From the NCBI GenBank assembly GCA_020435085.1, contig JAGRAB010000131.1, forward strand, positions 1 through 8,548: DNA of 8,548 bases, given 5' to 3'. The notes beneath the pieces are model-generated. The model saw only the letters and a program-made list of their open reading frames with translations, was not told the DNA's origin and made no database searches. This document shows, one piece after another, positions 6,610 through 8,548 of this stretch. Each line of letters starts with the position of its first letter. Position 1 is the first letter of the stretch. The stretch comes from Bdellovibrionales bacterium (GTDB taxonomy: Bacteria; Bdellovibrionota; Bdellovibrionia; Bdellovibrionales; UBA1609). The translations under genes were made by a program, and so were the position numbers.

Positions 6610-7579
6610 ACTTTTGGCCCTGTATAACGCAATAATTATAGAGTATTTCAGCCGCTAATTTAGCTGTTTGATCATCTTGGTCAAGCTCTGGGGAAACTTC
6701 ATAGACTCCCAGAGAGCAAACCGAGAAAATGTTACATAATTCTTTAAAGCAAGGGAAAAACTCTTTAGGTGTTAATCCGCTAGGCCAACTTTGTGAACAC
6801 CCAATAGCAAAACTTGTTGAAAAAGCATCGATATCGACGCTGAGGTAGCATGGAGTTTTAGGAGTGAGCAAGTGCCATTCTTTTAATTTTTCCAATACGA
6901 AGTCTTTCATAGTTTTTGGACTTTCTAAAATCTCTGGTCGAGTCATACAAAAACCACCATGGTCTTTAAACCATTGAAAGTGTTGGGGCGAGTTGCAAAA
7001 AGGTTGAATTCCAATTTCAACAAAGTGGAATTGATCGGGGTATTTTTCAAGAAGTCGATAAAAGGGTGTACCACTTGTAATCACTTGCCCATTTTTTAAG
7101 GGTCTCACGTCAAGATGAGCATCAAAATTAATGATGATGGGTTTCTTAGTTTTTGAACCAAACTTTTTAAGGAAAGCATCTCCATCGGGAAATCCATAGT
7201 CATGTCCACCACCAAGCCCCACCCAAAAAGAATTTTGATTTAAAGCTCTGAATGCAAGCTGGCTGATTTCTTCATGACGTTCTAACAAATGAAAACCGCC
7301 AATATTTAGATTTCCAATATCTTTGAGTTGAGGAAAGTGATGAGGATTTTCAAGTGGCGGAGTCATTCGGTAAAATCGATTTCGAATGGCATCGGGGCCA
7401 CCGTGGGCACCAGATCTGCCACCATTATTTTTTATGCCTTCGTCATCAGGGTATCCACAAATGGATATTAAAGGATGAGTCGATGTTTTAGGGGCTTGAA
7501 CGAGATCGCCTAAGCGTATATCAAAAGGATCATTTTTGCTAAAATATAAATGTGGAGATGTTTCTATCAAAGAAGACAT
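6590..7579 (-). CDS. Arginase/ureohydrolase family enzyme, formimidoylglutamase-like
   Basis: A cytoplasmic binuclear Mn-type hydrolase of 329 residues that cleaves a C-N bond in a guanidino or formimino group. The six metal ligands expected for the family are present: H126 in GLGGGHDYG, D153/H155/D157 in NFDAHLDVRP, and D249/D251 in LSVDIDAF. E294 in GVYEVSPELDQDDQTAKLAAE matches the conserved C-terminal signature. The usual DxDxxDP motif is altered: the third Asp is replaced by Ser (DIDAFST). The residues that choose the substrate cannot be read with confidence. Formimidoylglutamase (histidine pathway) is the nearest guess, but no other hut gene is nearby; agmatinase or arginase is less likely given the divergent second motif. 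The gene starts 11 nt after its upstream neighbour, with no clear ribosome binding site, and overlaps the next gene by 20 bp. Confidence 0.8.
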   Translation of the reverse strand: MSSLIETSPHLYFSKNDPFDIRLGDLVQAPKTSTHPLISICGYPDDEGIKNNGGRSGAHGGPDAIRNRFYRMTPPLENPHHFPQLKDIGNLNIGGFHLLERHEEISQLAFRALNQNSFWVGLGGGHDYGFPDGDAFLKKFGSKTKKPIIINFDAHLDVRPLKNGQVITSGTPFYRLLEKYPDQFHFVEIGIQPFCNSPQHFQWFKDHGGFCMTRPEILESPKTMKDFVLEKLKEWHLLTPKTPCYLSVDIDAFSTSFAIGCSQSWPSGLTPKEFFPCFKELCNIFSVCSLGVYEVSPELDQDDQTAKLAAEILYNYCVIQGQKYAGNQF

Positions 7580-7590
7580 AAGATTTATTT

Positions 7591-8175
7591 TTAAAAAACT
7601 CTCTGAAGTGTGACTGTCTTTGTGATTTCTCCAGTTTCAGAGTTTATAAAGTGAATTTTAATATTATTTTTTTCAAATTCTAAATTTCCAGTTTGAATGG
7701 ATAAATTATCATTAATAAGAATGGACCAGTCATTAGAAGGATTTGGAGTAATTGTATATTGGAAAGATTTTACTGGAGTGTAGTCAGAGGACATAGAATG
7801 TACCCTATTGGTACTGGGGCGAAGATAGACAGTGAGCTTTTCAAAATTGACAAATTGAAAAAGATTATTTGTTTGATCTTTCCACACACCTAATATTTTC
7901 TTAAGCCCTACAAAATGGACAGAATCAATGTGGAAGATAGATTTACTTTTTTCTAAATAACCACTGGCTTCAAGAGAGTCTCCTGATTCAAGTTGTTGAA
8001 TATCGCGATTAACGTAAGCATTGGTGGGGCGGATTTTATAATATTGAAAATCGCCAGTGCTTTTAAAATAGATCTTATTTCCAGTGCGATAAATAATTCC
8101 TTCAAGCGCGTCAGTGAGGTCATATGCAGATGCTGTTGCGGAGATTAAAAATAAAAGACCATATAAAAGTTTCAT
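7591..8175 (-). CDS. Exported hypothetical protein
   Basis: I do not recognise a family. The 194 residues begin with a clear Sec signal peptide: MKLLYG, a hydrophobic core, then ATASA, with likely signal peptidase I cleavage after residue 17. There is no lipobox cysteine. The mature part is rich in beta-strand-like alternation. A first segment (about 20-90) includes ESGDSLEASGYL and IDSVHFVG, which could be a small OB-like barrel. A second segment (about 91-194) runs from ILGVWKDQ to EITKTVTLQRVF and has the G-x-W start and strand spacing of lipocalin-like small barrels. Both fold guesses are weak. It is the first gene of the minus-strand operon ending in kynA, 11 nt before the ureohydrolase gene, so it is probably co-transcribed with the catabolic enzymes. 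Confidence 0.75.
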   Translation of the reverse strand: MKLLYGLLFLISATASAYDLTDALEGIIYRTGNKIYFKSTGDFQYYKIRPTNAYVNRDIQQLESGDSLEASGYLEKSKSIFHIDSVHFVGLKKILGVWKDQTNNLFQFVNFEKLTVYLRPSTNRVHSMSSDYTPVKSFQYTITPNPSNDWSILINDNLSIQTGNLEFEKNNIKIHFINSETGEITKTVTLQRVF

Positions 8176-8182
8176 GCTGTAG

Positions 8183-8211
8183 GTTGTAGGGGACCTCGCT
8201 TAAGGAATCAA
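8183..8211 (-). promoter_or_regulatory. Candidate promoter of the minus-strand kynA operon
   Basis: On the minus strand, TTGATT (8206-8211) and TACAAC (8183-8188) are separated by 17 bp; each matches 4/6 of the sigma-70 consensus. The -10 ends 7 nt before the ATG at 8175, which again predicts little or no leader. The nearest purine-rich stretch (GAGGT) is 17 nt from the ATG, too far for a normal ribosome binding site. This is a weak call. Confidence 0.25.
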
Positions 8212-8224
8212 GAAAGACTAATTA

Positions 8225-8242
8225 ATGCGACGCATCCAATGC
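8225..8242. promoter_or_regulatory. Overlapping ATGC/GCAT dyads in the divergent intergenic region (possible operator)
   Basis: ATGCG-A-CGCAT (8225-8235) is an 11-bp inverted repeat, and its right arm pairs again in GCAT-CCA-ATGC (8232-8242). The site lies between the candidate promoter of the kynA operon and that of the SRPBCC-like gene, a suitable position for a shared regulator. The arms are short, so chance is possible. Confidence 0.25.
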
Positions 8243-8273
8243 AAAGGGTTAAGTTCCCCATGGATGTCTTCTA

Positions 8274-8279
8274 TATAAT
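8274..8279 (+). promoter_or_regulatory. Candidate -10 element for the SRPBCC-like gene
   Basis: A perfect TATAAT lies 19 nt before the ATG at 8299. Transcription from it would start near 8286 and give a leader of about 13 nt. No good -35 is seen 16-18 bp upstream. Because the hexamer overlaps an in-frame upstream ATG (8278), it favours 8299 as the real start. Confidence 0.4.
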
Positions 8280-8298
8280 GTTGTTATACGATAAATCT

Positions 8299-8548
8299 AT
8301 GAGCCACATTCGTGAAGTCACACTTATCAAAGGGTCTGTTCTTTCTATTTATAATTATGTCTGCAATCCAAGAAATATTGCTGATCAATTAGGCGATAAA
8401 ATAGATGTGGAATTTATTTCTGAAACAGATGGCCAGCTAGAAAAAGGCCATAGCTTTCACTTTATGATGTCCCGCTTTGGTTTAAGCCAAGAAATTCATA
8501 TTCAGGTGGAAGAAGCTTCTGTCGGACACCGTCTTAGATATCGCCAAA
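8299..8548 (+). CDS. SRPBCC-like (START/Bet v 1-type) ligand-binding protein, 3'-truncated by the window edge
   Basis: The frame is open from the ATG at 8299 to the window end: 83 codons, reading MSHIREVTLIKGSVLSIYNY and continuing to GHRLRYRQ. The opening beta strand is followed by helical VLSIYNYVCNPRNIADQL. This resembles the strand-helix start of SRPBCC proteins, where a residue run such as 'xxVWxxLxdP' precedes strands carrying ligand-cavity residues. Later strands (HSFHFMMSRFG, QEIHIQVEEAS) fit the fold. The assignment rests on pattern only and the C-terminal helix is outside the window. The gene diverges from the kynA operon across a 123-bp spacer (8176-8298). No ribosome binding site is evident. 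Confidence 0.6.
   Translation, partial: MSHIREVTLIKGSVLSIYNYVCNPRNIADQLGDKIDVEFISETDGQLEKGHSFHFMMSRFGLSQEIHIQVEEASVGHRLRYRQ

Noticed and set aside
1..8548. tRNA, rRNA, CRISPR array, riboswitch or prophage
   Set aside because: No cloverleaf, regularly spaced repeat, rRNA-like sequence or phage gene was seen. Almost all sequence is accounted for by protein genes, and the longest non-coding stretch is 123 bp.

Overview
The window is about 38-40% GC by eye, densely packed and bacterial. It carries a DUF2723 membrane protein, hisS, and a tryptophan/amino-acid catabolic gene set with a eukaryote-like long tryptophan 2,3-dioxygenase. Spacers are very short and neighbouring genes often overlap. This suggests a predatory or free-living Bdellovibrionota/Oligoflexia-type (former delta-proteobacterial) chromosome. 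That placement is an inference from gene content, not proven.

Layout. Bases 2-1879 (+): the 3' part of a large DUF2723 polytopic membrane protein with a soluble C-terminal half. Bases 1833-3086 (-): hisS, whose 3' end overlaps the previous gene tail-to-tail by 47 bp. Bases 3087-3148: a 62-bp divergent spacer that must hold the hisS and kynB start signals. Bases 3149-3790 (+): kynB, kynurenine formamidase. Bases 3762-4480: a compact RAYT/Y1-transposase element (CDS 3842-4447) bounded by 33-nt inverted repeats. Bases 8175-4425 (-): a four-gene apparent operon in the order exported small protein, arginase/formimidoylglutamase-family hydrolase, threonine-aldolase-like PLP enzyme, kynA. Bases 8299-8548 (+): the start of an SRPBCC-like protein, divergent from the operon.

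Function. KynA opens the indole ring of tryptophan to N-formylkynurenine, and KynB removes the formyl group to give kynurenine. The two genes are convergent and once faced each other directly. No classical kynureninase is present. The PLP beta-eliminating lyase overlapping kynA by 11 bp is either a threonine aldolase or a candidate for the next step. The arginase-family enzyme overlaps the lyase by 20 bp, so the three minus-strand enzymes look translationally coupled.

Most notable observation. The RAYT element sits between the convergent kynB and kynA, and its inverted repeats are read as the last codons of both genes in the same phase. Two unrelated enzymes therefore end in the same octapeptide, RYGHTCGT. 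The only two mismatches between the 33-nt repeats convert a stop codon (end of KynB) into a Gln codon. KynA consequently runs on for nine more residues, encoded antisense to the end of the transposase gene.
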